Assembly: GCA_900551945.1 (NCBI GenBank)
Contig: URYE01000037.1
Coordinates: forward strand, 1 to 23,953
Reading direction: 5' to 3'
Source: an uncultured Eubacterium sp.
Lineage (GTDB): Bacteria; Bacillota; Clostridia; Lachnospirales; Lachnospiraceae
Length of the DNA stretch: 23,953 bases
In this document: positions 1 through 10,564 of the stretch, piece after piece
Numbering within the stretch: the stretch's first letter is position 1
How the letters are laid out: the number at the start of each line of letters is the position of its first letter
Notes under the pieces: generated by a model
What the model was told of the DNA's origin: nothing
The model's database searches: none
The model's input: the letters and a program-made list of their open reading frames with translations, nothing else
Position numbers and translations under genes: made by a program

Positions 1-45
1 ACACCCTTAGCAGGGGCGCCTCTTCAGCCTCTTGAGTATTTCTCC
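1..45 (-). tRNA. tRNA-Ser(GCT), 5' portion only (cut by window edge)
   Basis: Read on the minus strand from 45 to 1 this is the 5' half of a class II serine tRNA: acceptor 5' strand GGAGAAA, a D-arm, then a five-pair anticodon stem (CGCCC with GGGTG, one G-T pair) closing the loop CTGCTAA. The anticodon GCT, at positions 9-11, reads AGC/AGT serine codons. The variable arm, T arm and 3' acceptor strand lie outside the window, so integrity of the whole molecule cannot be judged. A consensus promoter sits about 57 bases upstream. Confidence 0.9.
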
Positions 46-74
46 AGATTCCATAATAACATAATATTAAGTTC

Positions 75-94
75 GCACTGATTACGCTCAGTGC
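75..94 (-). other. Hairpin at the predicted 5' end of the tRNA-Ser precursor
   Basis: A perfect 7-base inverted repeat, GCACTGA and TCAGTGC separated by 6 bases, begins at about the predicted transcription start. It would form a stem-loop at the extreme 5' end of the pre-tRNA leader, about 30 bases before the mature tRNA 5' end. The role is unknown; a part in leader processing or stability is an inference. Confidence 0.55.
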
Positions 95-101
95 ATTTGT
101 T

Positions 102-130
102 ATTATAGCAAAAGGCTTTTCCCTTGTCAA
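102..130 (-). promoter_or_regulatory. Consensus sigma-70/sigma-A promoter for tRNA-Ser
   Basis: On the minus strand the -35 hexamer TTGACA (125-130) and the -10 hexamer TATAAT (102-107) are both perfect and are 17 bases apart. Transcription should start near position 95. The -35 begins only about 17 bases after the stop codon of the fumarase beta-subunit gene and no terminator is visible between them, so some read-through from the fumarase operon is possible. Confidence 0.88.
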
Positions 131-146
131 TCACTTTTTATAATAT

Positions 147-698
147 TTATAAGCAATTATATTCTTTTATTGCTGTTTCATAAAGATTATTACCTTCACT
201 GTCTATAACTACTATTACAGGAAAGTCTTCAACCTCTAATTTTCTTATAGCTTCTGTTCCTAAATCTTCATAAGCAATCACTTCTGATGATTTAATTCTT
301 TGCGATAAAAGCGCACCAGCTCCACCTACCGCAGCAAAATATACTGCATTATTTCTTACAATGGCATCTTTAACTTCTTGTGTTCTTTTTCCTTTTCCTA
401 TCATACCCTTTAAGCCTAAATCAAGCAATTCTGGAGCATACTTATCCATTCTGCTTGCTGTTGTTGGCCCTGCTGAACCGATTGGTCTGCCTTGCCTTGC
501 TGGAGACGGTCCCATATAATATATAATATTATTCTTCATATCTATTGGTAGTTCTTCTTTTGCCTGCAATGCCTCTGCCATTCTTTTATGTGCTGCATCT
601 CTTGCTGTATAAATTGTTCCTGTTATATATACATAATCTCCTGCTCTTAATGATTTTGCATCTTCATCACTAATTGGAGCAATAATTCTTCTATCCAT
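147..698 (-). CDS. Fumarate hydratase (class I, Fe-S), beta subunit
   Basis: 183-residue C-terminal half of a two-subunit, oxygen-sensitive class I fumarase (Fe-S hydro-lyase, tartrate/fumarate beta family), which interconverts fumarate and malate in the cytoplasm. Visible family motifs are GTIYTARDAAHKR (residues 27-39), MGPSPARQGRPIGSAGPTT (62-80), the MIGKG segment (99-103) and FAAVGGAGALLS (121-132). The length is normal for the separate beta chain. The start at 698 has an AAGGGG ribosome binding site. It lies 43 bases downstream of the alpha subunit, so the two are surely co-transcribed. L-tartrate dehydratase has the same architecture and cannot be excluded from sequence alone; fumarase is the more common role in Clostridia. 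Confidence 0.9.
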   Translation of the reverse strand: MDRRIIAPISDEDAKSLRAGDYVYITGTIYTARDAAHKRMAEALQAKEELPIDMKNNIIYYMGPSPARQGRPIGSAGPTTASRMDKYAPELLDLGLKGMIGKGKRTQEVKDAIVRNNAVYFAAVGGAGALLSQRIKSSEVIAYEDLGTEAIRKLEVEDFPVIVVIDSEGNNLYETAIKEYNCL

Positions 699-741
699 AA
701 AATATTATCCCCTTATTAACACTTATTATTAGTTTTTACTA

Positions 742-1584
742 TTATATTTTTCTATAAGAATGTCTATTTACATGGCAACAAATATTAACTGCTACTGGAA
801 GCCCTGCTATATGTGTAGGATATGTTTCTATATTTACAGCAAGTGCTGTCTGAGTTCCACCAAGACCACCCGGACCTATTCCAAGTTTATTTATCTTTTC
901 AAGCATTTCACTTTCTAAGTTTCTTACATATTCTATATCGGATTGCTTATCAAGATTTCTTGTAAGCGCTTTTTTAGCCATAATTGCACATTTTTCAAAT
1001 GTTCCACCAATTCCAACACCAACTACCATCGGAGGACAGGCATTAGGACCTGCATCTTTTACCGCTGTGAGTATTGCATTTTTAACTCCTTCTATACCGT
1101 CTGCTGGCTTTAACATAAATACTCGGCTCATATTTTCACTTCCAAAACCTTTTGGTGCTACTGTAATTTCTATATCTTCTCCTGGAATTATACCAAAATG
1201 AATTACTGCTGGTGTATTGTCTTTAGTATTTTCACGTTCAATTGGGTCTTTTACTACAGATTTTCTTAAGTAACCATCTATGTATCCTTGTCTTACACCC
1301 TCATTAATAGCCTGTGTTATATCACCACCTGTTAAATGCACATCTTGACCAATATTAATAAAAACAACTGCCATTCCTGTATCTTGACAGATTGGTATCA
1401 TATCACTCCCTGCAATATCAAGATTTTCTTTTAATTGACTTAATATTTGCTTACCTAATGGTGACTTTTCATTTTCTGTTGCTCTATTAAATACTTTTTT
1501 CATATCTTCTGACAGAAAATGGTTCGCTTCAATACACATTTCTTTTATATTTTTAGTTATTAATTCTACATTTACTTCTCTCAT
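742..1584 (-). CDS. Fumarate hydratase (class I, Fe-S), alpha subunit
   Basis: 280-residue N-terminal catalytic subunit of class I fumarase, which carries the 4Fe-4S cluster that binds substrate. Three cysteines sit in the places expected for cluster ligands: Cys66 in PICQDTGMAVVF, Cys183 in GPNACPPMVVGVGIGG, and Cys199 in FEKCAIMAKKAL. The C-terminal motif GIGPGGLGGTQTAL and the terminal ICCHVNRHS segment are also typical. The ATG at 1584 has an AGGAGG site (1598-1603) 13 bases upstream, slightly far. The beta subunit follows 43 bases downstream. In anaerobes this enzyme serves the reductive branch of the incomplete TCA cycle or amino-acid catabolism. L-tartrate dehydratase alpha (TtdA) is the main alternative. 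Confidence 0.9.
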   Translation of the reverse strand: MREVNVELITKNIKEMCIEANHFLSEDMKKVFNRATENEKSPLGKQILSQLKENLDIAGSDMIPICQDTGMAVVFINIGQDVHLTGGDITQAINEGVRQGYIDGYLRKSVVKDPIERENTKDNTPAVIHFGIIPGEDIEITVAPKGFGSENMSRVFMLKPADGIEGVKNAILTAVKDAGPNACPPMVVGVGIGGTFEKCAIMAKKALTRNLDKQSDIEYVRNLESEMLEKINKLGIGPGGLGGTQTALAVNIETYPTHIAGLPVAVNICCHVNRHSYRKI

Positions 1585-1627
1585 TTATATTCCTACACCT
1601 CCTGTATGTTGTATACTGTATTTTAAT

Positions 1628-2395
1628 TTATAGCTTTGTTATGCCTGCAAAATCTAAGAACTTAATAAGCTCTATATTCCAAAATTTCCATTCATGTCCA
1701 TATTCTTCAAGTTCGTCATATTTATAATTGTATGAATTAAAATGTTGTAAAAAATAATCTCTAATAATATGATTTTTATCAAGCCATGGGTCTTTTCCAC
1801 CACAAGCATGAAATATAACTGGTTTTTCCACATTTTTATTAACAAGCTTGTTAGCAAGATGGATAATACAATAATCTGTATTGTGGATATCTCCATTTCC
1901 AAAAAGTCGTATTCTTTGTATTGACTTTAAAGAACCATTATCTTCAAAATCACTATCAGCTTTGTCACCTGCCGAAAATGCTCCTACCATACAGTACTTA
2001 TCTGGATATGTTAAGGCTGTATGAAGACAACCATATCCACCATTTGATAAACCTGAAACATAATTATCACATCTTTTATCTGATATACATTTAAACATCT
2101 TGTGGATTATTGATGGAAGCTCTTTTCCAACATAATTTGCATATCTATCTCCAATATTCATATTTACAAAACAAGACTCATTGACATTGGGAAGAATGAT
2201 TGCAATATTTCTCTCATTTGATATATCAGTTAAGGGAGCATGATAAAGCCATTCTTTGTGATTACCACTTCCACCATGATACAGCCAAAGACATTTTAAC
2301 TTTTGATTTGATTTTATGTTATCAGGTAATACTACTGTACAATCTGTCGTTCTTTTTAAATACATTGAAAAATGATTAACATTAATTACTGCCAT
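1628..2395 (-). CDS. EstA-like serine esterase (putative esterase / esterase D fold), copy 1
   Basis: 255-residue alpha/beta hydrolase of the PF00756 type, resembling small tributyrin/acetyl esterases (the opening MAVINVNHFS is like EstA proteins). The oxyanion region reads LYHGGSGNHKEW (39-49). The nucleophile elbow is GLSNGG with Ser117; the likely acid is Asp202 in CGGKDPW and the likely histidine is His234 in YGHEWKFWN, giving a complete triad. No signal peptide is seen, so it is probably cytoplasmic. The start at 2395 follows a GAAAGGG site. A paralogue lies 89 bases upstream on the same strand, and the fumarase alpha gene begins 43 bases downstream. The substrate cannot be told from sequence; a short-chain acyl ester or acetylated sugar is likely. 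Confidence 0.85.
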   Translation of the reverse strand: MAVINVNHFSMYLKRTTDCTVVLPDNIKSNQKLKCLWLYHGGSGNHKEWLYHAPLTDISNERNIAIILPNVNESCFVNMNIGDRYANYVGKELPSIIHKMFKCISDKRCDNYVSGLSNGGYGCLHTALTYPDKYCMVGAFSAGDKADSDFEDNGSLKSIQRIRLFGNGDIHNTDYCIIHLANKLVNKNVEKPVIFHACGGKDPWLDKNHIIRDYFLQHFNSYNYKYDELEEYGHEWKFWNIELIKFLDFAGITKL

Positions 2396-2484
2396 TTTTT
2401 CCCTTTCTTTAGTTAATCAGACATTTTTAATCGTCTTTGCTAGATTTTTATAATAAAATATAAATATTTAATTTATTCACAGTT

Positions 2485-3231
2485 TTAAAAATCTGCCAGT
2501 ATTGTATTTATTGTATTTTGTATACATTTATTCCAATATTCCCAGTTGTGATTTCCTGCTGAAATTTTCAATGATACATCATATCCAATCTCACTCATAC
2601 ATTTATACAACTCTTGACTCATATTCAGTCTTGTATCATCAAGCCCACACTCAATTATAAACTTTGTAGGCTCGTTTATATTTTTAAACTTGTCTATGTT
2701 ATTTTTAGCCTTTTCAAATAAGTCTTTTTCATCATCAATTAAATCTTGTCTTTCTCCAAACACAGGATACATATCAAGTCCTTGTGGATTGTCATATCTT
2801 TGGATTATATTTAATAAACCTGAATATGAGAATGCTTTATTGTAAAGCTTTTCTTTTTCTAAAGCTGAATAAAAAGCTCCATATCCACCCATTGACATTC
2901 CTGCTATATATCTATCTTTTTTATTAATAGATAATGGAAACCACGTTTCACATTTTTGTATTAACTCCCCTGTTATATAATCGGAGTAATTCTTTCCATG
3001 TCTGTTATTAACGTAACACTTATTCTCACCTGATGGCATTATAACTGCTATATTTTTATTTTCAACATATTCTGCTATTTGTGATTTTATAAGCCATGAT
3101 GAATGGTCTCCACCTGCTCCATGAAGTAGATATAGTGTCTTATAATTTCCATGACCTTGTGGTATCAATACATCAAGCATAACAGGCATATTAAGTGCCT
3201 CTGATTTAAAATCTATATTAAGCCAAGCCAT
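2485..3231 (-). CDS. EstA-like serine esterase, copy 2
   Basis: 248-residue paralogue of the neighbouring esterase. The oxyanion motif is LLHGAGGDHSSW (35-46), the nucleophile elbow GMSMGG has Ser113, the acid is Asp198 or Asp199 in CGLDDTR, and the histidine is His228 in AGNHNWEYWN. The ORF is open to an ATG at 3285, but that extension encodes a non-homologous stretch overlapping a large inverted repeat. The ATG at 3231 has a GAGG site 6 bases upstream and gives MAWLNIDFKSE, which aligns with the N terminus of copy 1, so 3231 was chosen. No signal peptide remains with this start. Both proteins keep full triads, so both should be active, perhaps on different esters. Confidence 0.85.
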   Translation of the reverse strand: MAWLNIDFKSEALNMPVMLDVLIPQGHGNYKTLYLLHGAGGDHSSWLIKSQIAEYVENKNIAVIMPSGENKCYVNNRHGKNYSDYITGELIQKCETWFPLSINKKDRYIAGMSMGGYGAFYSALEKEKLYNKAFSYSGLLNIIQRYDNPQGLDMYPVFGERQDLIDDEKDLFEKAKNNIDKFKNINEPTKFIIECGLDDTRLNMSQELYKCMSEIGYDVSLKISAGNHNWEYWNKCIQNTINTILADF

Positions 3232-3252
3232 AATATCCTCATTTCTGTATAC

Positions 3253-3348
3253 AAATAGGGGTATCACAATAAGAAATTTATACAAGATATAAAATTCTGC
3301 TAATTAAATATTTTGTATAAAATTTCTTATTGCGACAGCCCCCTATTT
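3253..3348. repeat. Large imperfect inverted repeat downstream of gyrA
   Basis: The left arm (3253-3285) and right arm (3313-3348) are near-complements: of about 33-36 bases only a few mismatches and a 3-base indel separate them, with a 27-base AT-rich spacer. The outer part contains a G/C-rich block (TAGGGG against CCCCCTA) and the arms share AAGAAATTTATACAA-type sequence. It lies 33 bases after the gyrA stop codon and just before the second esterase gene, so an RNA from the minus strand would form a very long hairpin. It may act as a terminator or mRNA-end stabiliser, or be the remnant of a miniature transposable element; no run of T follows it on the minus strand. Confidence 0.7.
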
Positions 3349-3381
3349 TAAGTAGTTTACCTTTGCATATTAAGCTTTGAT

Positions 3382-5913
3382 TTATTGTCCGTCTTGTACA
3401 GAAATATCATCTTGAATTTCATCGTCATCAAAGCCATCAATATCTGCATCATTTTCATTTACAGGTTTTTTTCTTACTTTTGCAATTGTTGCAACAGTAA
3501 CGTTTTTATCAAGGTTGATAAGCTTTACTCCTGATGTAATTCTTCCAAGCTTTGAAATATCACAGCATTTTATTTGAATAATAATGCCCTCTGTTGTAAT
3601 AAGCATTACCTCTCTTGTTTCATCGACAGCTTTTACGCCTATTACATTACCAGTACGCTCATTAATCTTATAACACTTTACACCTTTTCCACCACGATGT
3701 TGTACTGCAAATTCATTAAATGATGTAATCTTTCCAAGTCCCAACTCCGACACAATAAGAAGTGAGTCTCCTTGTGTACTAAGCTGCATTCCTATTACTT
3801 CGTCTTCATCAAGTAAGTTCATACCTATAACGCCCATTGCACTTCTGCCTGTTGGTCTTACATCAGTTTCTTTAAATCTAATACATTGACCTAACTTTGT
3901 AACAAGGAATATCTCTTTGCTATTGTCTGTAAGCTTAACTTCTATAAGTTCATCATCTTCTCTTAAAGTTATAGCCTGAATACCACTCTTTCTTATGTTA
4001 GCATACTCTCTTATAGGTGTCTTTTTAACAATACCCTTCTTAGTTGCCATAAAGATATAATCTTCTTCATCATTGATATTCTTTACATCAACTGGTATTA
4101 CAGCGGTAATATTTTCACCCGGCTGAAGCTGTAAAAGGTTAATTATAGCTGTTCCTCTTGATGTTCTTCCAGCTTCTGGTATCTCATAAGCCTTTAACTT
4201 ATAAGCCCTTCCTGTATTAGTCATAAACATAAGGCTATGATGTGTTGTTGTCATAAATAAGTCTTTTATATAGTCATTATCAAGTGTTTGCATACCCTTA
4301 ATGCCACGACCGCCTCTGTGCTGGCTCTTAAAGTTATCAGGTGTCATTCTCTTAATATATCCAATATTAGTTCTTGCGATAATAACTGGCTCATCTGGAA
4401 TAAGGTCTTCCATTGATAAGTCATACTCATCAAAACCTATTGATGTTCTTCTCTCATCACCATATTTATCTGCTATTGCTGATATTTCAGTTCTTATTAC
4501 ACTTAATAACTTGTTTTTGTCTGAAAGAATTGCCTTATATTCAGCTATTCTTGATAAGAGTTCTTTTAATTCAGATTCTAACTTTGCTCTTTCAAGCCCT
4601 GTCAATGCTCTAAGACGCATATCAACTATTGCTTGAGCCTGTGCATCACTTAAACTAAATTCTGATGTAAGACTTTCTTTTGCAAGTTGTACACTTTCTG
4701 AACCTCTTATTATGTGAATAACTCTATCTATGTTATCAAGAGCAATCATTAAGCCTTCTAAAATATGTGCTCTTTCTTCGGCTTTATTTAAGTCATATTT
4801 AGTTCTTCTTGTTACAACATCTTCTTGATGTAATAAATAAAACTTAAGCATATCATAAAGATTAAGCACCTTTGGCTGATTATCTACAAGAGCAAGCATT
4901 ATTACACCGAATGTATCTTGAAGTTGTGTATGTTTGTAAAGCTGATTAAGAATTATATTAGGATTAACATCTCTTCTAAGCTCAATACATACTCTCATAC
5001 CACTTCTGTCTGACTCATCTCTTAAATCAGTAATTCCATCTATCTTTTTATCTCTTACAAGTTCTGCAATCTTTTGAATGAGTTTGGCTTTATTAACCAT
5101 ATATGGAAGTTCAGTAACTACTATTCTATTTTTGCCATTTGCCATTGGCTCTATATTAGTTACAGCACGAACTTTGATTTTACCTCTACCTGTTCTATAT
5201 GCTTCGTTAATTCCCATTTTCCCAATTATAGTACCGCCTGTTGGGAAATCTGGTCCTTTGATAATCTGCATAATCTCTTCAAGTGTTGTATCTCTATCTT
5301 CTTGTATACGATTGTCAATAATCTTTACAACTGCTTCTATTACCTCTTTTAGGTTATGAGGTGGTATATTAGTTGCCATACCTACAGCAATACCTGATGT
5401 ACCATTTACAAGGAGATTAGGATATCTTGATGGAAGAACTACTGGTTCTTTTTCAGTTTCATCAAAGTTAGGTGTAAAATCTACTGTATTCTTGTTAATA
5501 TCAGCAGTCATCTCCATTGATATTTTGCTAAGTCTAGCTTCTGTGTATCGCATAGCAGCCGCACTATCTCCGTCAACAGAACCAAAGTTACCATGTCCGT
5601 CAACTAATGGATATCTTGTGTTAAAATCTTGTGCAAGCTTAACAAGTGCCTCGTATATTGATGAGTCACCATGTGGATGATATTTACCCATTGTATCACC
5701 TACTATACGCGCACACTTTCTATGTGGCTTATCAGGCCCGTTATTAAGTTCTATCATTGAGTATAAAATTCTTCGTTGAACAGGCTTAAGACCATCTCTT
5801 ACATCAGGGAGCGCTCTTGATACAATAACACTCATGGCATAATCAATGTAATAATTCTCCATGGTCTTTTGCATATCCACTTCGTGAACCTTGTCAAAGA
5901 TATGTTCGTCCAT
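3382..5913 (-). CDS. gyrA: DNA gyrase subunit A
   Basis: 843-residue type IIA topoisomerase breakage-reunion subunit, which works with GyrB to introduce negative supercoils. The active-site tyrosine is Tyr123 in [12 protein letters not shown]. The winged-helix region reads [15 protein letters not shown] (76-90), with Ser84 and Glu88 at the positions changed in quinolone resistance, so the unmutated state is seen. The C-terminal beta-pinwheel carries the GyrA box QHRGGRG at 531-537, the element needed for DNA wrapping and supercoiling, which separates it from ParC. The protein ends in a strongly acidic tail rich in Asp. The ATG at 5913 follows an AAAGGA site. It lies 133 bases downstream of gyrB. 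Confidence 0.98.
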   Translation of the reverse strand: MDEHIFDKVHEVDMQKTMENYYIDYAMSVIVSRALPDVRDGLKPVQRRILYSMIELNNGPDKPHRKCARIVGDTMGKYHPHGDSSIYEALVKLAQDFNTRYPLVDGHGNFGSVDGDSAAAMRYTEARLSKISMEMTADINKNTVDFTPNFDETEKEPVVLPSRYPNLLVNGTSGIAVGMATNIPPHNLKEVIEAVVKIIDNRIQEDRDTTLEEIMQIIKGPDFPTGGTIIGKMGINEAYRTGRGKIKVRAVTNIEPMANGKNRIVVTELPYMVNKAKLIQKIAELVRDKKIDGITDLRDESDRSGMRVCIELRRDVNPNIILNQLYKHTQLQDTFGVIMLALVDNQPKVLNLYDMLKFYLLHQEDVVTRRTKYDLNKAEERAHILEGLMIALDNIDRVIHIIRGSESVQLAKESLTSEFSLSDAQAQAIVDMRLRALTGLERAKLESELKELLSRIAEYKAILSDKNKLLSVIRTEISAIADKYGDERRTSIGFDEYDLSMEDLIPDEPVIIARTNIGYIKRMTPDNFKSQHRGGRGIKGMQTLDNDYIKDLFMTTTHHSLMFMTNTGRAYKLKAYEIPEAGRTSRGTAIINLLQLQPGENITAVIPVDVKNINDEEDYIFMATKKGIVKKTPIREYANIRKSGIQAITLREDDELIEVKLTDNSKEIFLVTKLGQCIRFKETDVRPTGRSAMGVIGMNLLDEDEVIGMQLSTQGDSLLIVSELGLGKITSFNEFAVQHRGGKGVKCYKINERTGNVIGVKAVDETREVMLITTEGIIIQIKCCDISKLGRITSGVKLINLDKNVTVATIAKVRKKPVNENDADIDGFDDDEIQDDISVQDGQ

Positions 5914-5992
5914 TATAATTCCTTTCCATAGCTTTACAAATAAATTGTCATAAATGTATAAAACGTAGTAAAGCTTATTTAGTATAATTATT

Positions 5993-6021
5993 TTTATATG
6001 TTAAAGTTGTTATAATTGTAA
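5993..6021 (-). promoter_or_regulatory. Possible gyrA promoter in the gyrB-gyrA gap
   Basis: On the minus strand TTACAA (6016-6021) and TATAAA (5993-5998) are spaced by 17 bases, a moderate sigma-A match. The gyrB-gyrA gap of 133 bases leaves room for a separate start. Because the region is very AT-rich, chance matches are likely. Confidence 0.35.
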
Positions 6022-6046
6022 CACATTTTTTTATGAATGTCATAAA

Positions 6047-7972
<1,926 letters not shown>

Positions 7973-7990
7973 TCATTCCTGCTACTAAAA

Positions 7991-8033
7991 ACATATACAA
8001 GTATATATGTTAGATGATTTATAAATTCATCTA
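7991..8033. repeat. Two adjacent AT-rich hairpins between recF and gyrB
   Basis: ACATATA (7991-7997) pairs with TATATGT (8004-8010). Immediately after, TAGATGA (8011-8017) pairs with TCATCTA (8027-8033) around a further self-complementary centre. Both lie in the 90-base gap upstream of the gyrB start. They could fold in the mRNA, but no T-run follows, so termination is not supported. Confidence 0.4.
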
Positions 8034-8059
8034 AATAGCTTTTCCTTTCATATATTTTT

Positions 8060-9151
8060 CTAATTTTCATTTGATACCACACCATTAACAACTTTAAATA
8101 CTTTGTTGATGGTAAACCTATTATTGACAAACTCATCAAGTCCAGTACATGTAATAATAGTCTGTATATCACCAATACTGTCAAGCAAAAAGTTTTGCCT
8201 ATTTGCATCTAACTCTGATAAAACATCATCAAGTAGTAATATAGGTGTATCATTAATTACTTGTTTAACAAGCTCAATCTCTGCTAACTTAAGTGACAAT
8301 GCACAAGTCCTTTGCTGACCTTGTGAGCCGTATTTTCTAACATCGTTATTGTTAATAAAAAATGCTATATCATCTTTATGTGGTCCAATATTTGTAAGCT
8401 TAAACTTCAAATCTCGTTGCCTAGAACTTCTTAAAACATTATAAAAATCATCTTCACCAACACATGGTATGTACTTTAGGGTAAGACACTCTTTTCCACC
8501 TGATAGTTTATTATGGACAGGTTGTATAATTAAATTAATGTCTTTAATAAATTGATTACGTCTTTTAATTATTTCAGTTCCGTATTTAACCAACTGTAAA
8601 TCCCATACATCAAGCATGTCAATAAGTTGCTTATCGTTAGTAAATTGTAATTGTTTTAACAATTTATTACGTTGCACCACAACTTTATTGTAATTAATAA
8701 GATTACTAAGATAAATCTTATCTAGCTGACTAAGCTCCATGTCTACAAATCTTCGTCTTTCAGACGGTCCATTTTTTATAATATTCAAATCCTCTGGCGA
8801 GAATATAACTATATTGATAATACCAAATAGCTCAACAGCTCGCTTTATCGGAATTGCATTAACTGCAATGCCTTTAGTTTTATTTTTTTTTAAGTGCATA
8901 TCAATGCGGTAATTCATATCATGCTTTTTTACTATTACTTTGATATGCGCTTCGTCATTTCCAAATCTTATAATATCTTTATCTTTACTTGTTCTATGTG
9001 ATTTGGAAGTGGCACATACATAAAGTGCCTCCAGGATATTCGTCTTTCCCTGTGCATTGTCACCATAGATAATATTTATTTTATTATCAAAGGTCATATT
9101 AAGAAATTCATAATTTCTATAATTTTGTAAATCTATAGACTCAATTATCAC
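8060..9151 (-). CDS. recF: DNA replication and repair protein RecF
   Basis: 363-residue SMC-like ATPase that binds gapped DNA and helps load RecA through RecFOR. Walker A is GDNAQGKT (30-37), the ABC-type signature is in GSQGQQRTCALSLKLAE, and Walker B is ILLLDDVLSELD followed by ANRQ. The length is normal. The start is GTG at 9151 with an AGGTG site a few bases before it; the first residues MIIESIDLQNYRNYE match the family N terminus. It sits 28 bases after the yaaA stop, in the conserved dnaN-yaaA-recF order. Confidence 0.97.
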   Translation of the reverse strand: MIIESIDLQNYRNYEFLNMTFDNKINIIYGDNAQGKTNILEALYVCATSKSHRTSKDKDIIRFGNDEAHIKVIVKKHDMNYRIDMHLKKNKTKGIAVNAIPIKRAVELFGIINIVIFSPEDLNIIKNGPSERRRFVDMELSQLDKIYLSNLINYNKVVVQRNKLLKQLQFTNDKQLIDMLDVWDLQLVKYGTEIIKRRNQFIKDINLIIQPVHNKLSGGKECLTLKYIPCVGEDDFYNVLRSSRQRDLKFKLTNIGPHKDDIAFFINNNDVRKYGSQGQQRTCALSLKLAEIELVKQVINDTPILLLDDVLSELDANRQNFLLDSIGDIQTIITCTGLDEFVNNRFTINKVFKVVNGVVSNEN

Positions 9152-9179
9152 TGTAACACCTAACTCTTAAAATGTATTA

Positions 9180-9389
9180 TTATCGTTCTATTTTAATTTC
9201 TTGCCCGTCATAGCAGATAACTTCTCCACCAACAAGCTTTTTTCCTCTTTGTGTTTCCACATTTCCATTGACAGTTACTAACCCATCTTGAATAACTATC
9301 TTAGCTTCAACACCAGACTCAACAAGTCCAGCCGCTTTAATTGCCTGACCTAATTTAATAAAATCATCTCTTAATTTAATTGTTTCCAT
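9180..9389 (-). CDS. yaaA: S4-domain RNA-binding protein YaaA (RlbA family)
   Basis: 69-residue single S4-like RNA-binding domain (KLRDDFIKLGQAIKAAG, then GLVTVNGNVETQRGKKL) conserved between dnaN and recF in Firmicutes. Members of this family associate with ribosomes or assembly intermediates, but the precise role is not settled. The ATG at 9389 follows AAGGAG. It is 51 bases downstream of dnaN and 28 bases upstream of recF, so it is co-transcribed with both. Confidence 0.93.
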   Translation of the reverse strand: METIKLRDDFIKLGQAIKAAGLVESGVEAKIVIQDGLVTVNGNVETQRGKKLVGGEVICYDGQEIKIER

Positions 9390-9440
9390 AATTCTCCTTT
9401 TTAAACTCTTATGAAATATTAATATAAATCCTTAAATACA

Positions 9441-10544
9441 TTATGCGTTAAAATTAACAGGAAGGATAAGGTAAGTATATGTTTCGTTATTGTCACGAAT
9501 AAAACAAGGTGCTTTAGGATTAACAAAATATATACTAACATATTCGTCATCTATAGCTCTTAAAGCATCAAGTAAAAATTTAGGATTAAATCCAATCATA
9601 ATATCACTTCCATCTTTTTGAATGTCAATATCTTCTTTTGAAGAACCTAAAGTAGAAGTAACCTTAACTTCCATTGAACCATCAATAACATTGATAATTA
9701 TAGGCTTTTTGTCATTTTCTTTTATTAAAAGATTAGCTCTATCAATTGAGTCCAATAAATCTTTTTTGTTGATAACGACTTTAGTTTTATAGTCATTTGA
9801 AAGCATTTTATTAACTTTAAAATACTCACCCTCAATAAGTCTTGAAACAACAGTAGTATTTTCAAATTCAAATAAAATATGATTACTTGTAAAATAAATA
9901 TTAACTTGTGATTCAGCATCAGAAGCTAATATCTTGTTAAGTTCATTAAGAGTTTTTCCTGGTACGATAACTTTAACATCATCTGCCATACCAGAAAGTG
10001 AAACATTTCTTATAGCAATTCTATGACCATCAAGAGCAATAACTTTAAAAGTACCATTTACAACTTCAAAAAGTTCTCCTGTCATAATCTTGTTATTGTC
10101 ATTAATTGCAATTGAAAAAATAGTTTGTGCAATTACTTCTTTTAATTCAAACTGAGAAATGTGGATAGATTTTTCTTTTGTGATAATAGGTAAATATGAA
10201 AAATCCTCACCAGATTTACCAGCAATGTTAAACTTACTCTTTTCACATGTAATTAAAGCATTGAAATTATCATCAGTTTCGATTGTAATATCATTGTCAG
10301 GAAGTTTTCTTACAATATCAGAAAAAATCTTAGCATCTATAGCAATCTGCCCCTTTTCGATAATTTCACCCTCGACGATAGTTTCAATACCAAGCTCCAT
10401 GTCATTAGCAGTAAACTTGATAATATCGGAAGAAGCATCTATAAGGATACATTCTAAAATATTCATAGTAGTTTTAGAAGGAACAGCTTTTAAAACAATA
10501 TTAACAGCTTTTGACAAGTTACTTTTTGTAAAGATTAATTTCAT
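9441..10544 (-). CDS. dnaN: DNA polymerase III beta sliding clamp
   Basis: 367-residue processivity clamp, a ring-forming dimer of three repeated domains, which tethers the replicative polymerase to DNA. The start was set at the ATG at 10544 (MKLIFTKSNLSKAVNIV), the typical clamp N terminus, with an AAAGGAG site 11 bases upstream. The reading frame stays open 37 codons further, but that extension translates the TAG-triplet origin element into a leucine run and is not part of the protein. The C terminus TYLILPVNFNA matches the family end. It is the second gene of the dnaA operon; the dnaA-dnaN gap holds half of oriC. Confidence 0.97.
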   Translation of the reverse strand: MKLIFTKSNLSKAVNIVLKAVPSKTTMNILECILIDASSDIIKFTANDMELGIETIVEGEIIEKGQIAIDAKIFSDIVRKLPDNDITIETDDNFNALITCEKSKFNIAGKSGEDFSYLPIITKEKSIHISQFELKEVIAQTIFSIAINDNNKIMTGELFEVVNGTFKVIALDGHRIAIRNVSLSGMADDVKVIVPGKTLNELNKILASDAESQVNIYFTSNHILFEFENTTVVSRLIEGEYFKVNKMLSNDYKTKVVINKKDLLDSIDRANLLIKENDKKPIIINVIDGSMEVKVTSTLGSSKEDIDIQKDGSDIMIGFNPKFLLDALRAIDDEYVSIYFVNPKAPCFIRDNNETYTYLILPVNFNA

Positions 10545-10564
10545 AATGTGTAAAACTCCTTTCA

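Noticed and set aside
2939..2960. parS-like ACGTTTCACAT inside the second esterase gene
   Set aside because: It lacks the palindromic second half; only the two sites at the right end match parS.
3232..3285. 18-residue extension of the second esterase that looks like a short signal sequence
   Set aside because: It overlaps the arm of a large inverted repeat. The ATG at 3231 has a ribosome site and aligns with the paralogue's start.
4301..4636. 111-codon plus-strand ORF opposite gyrA
   Set aside because: Antisense shadow of a highly conserved gene with no family resemblance.
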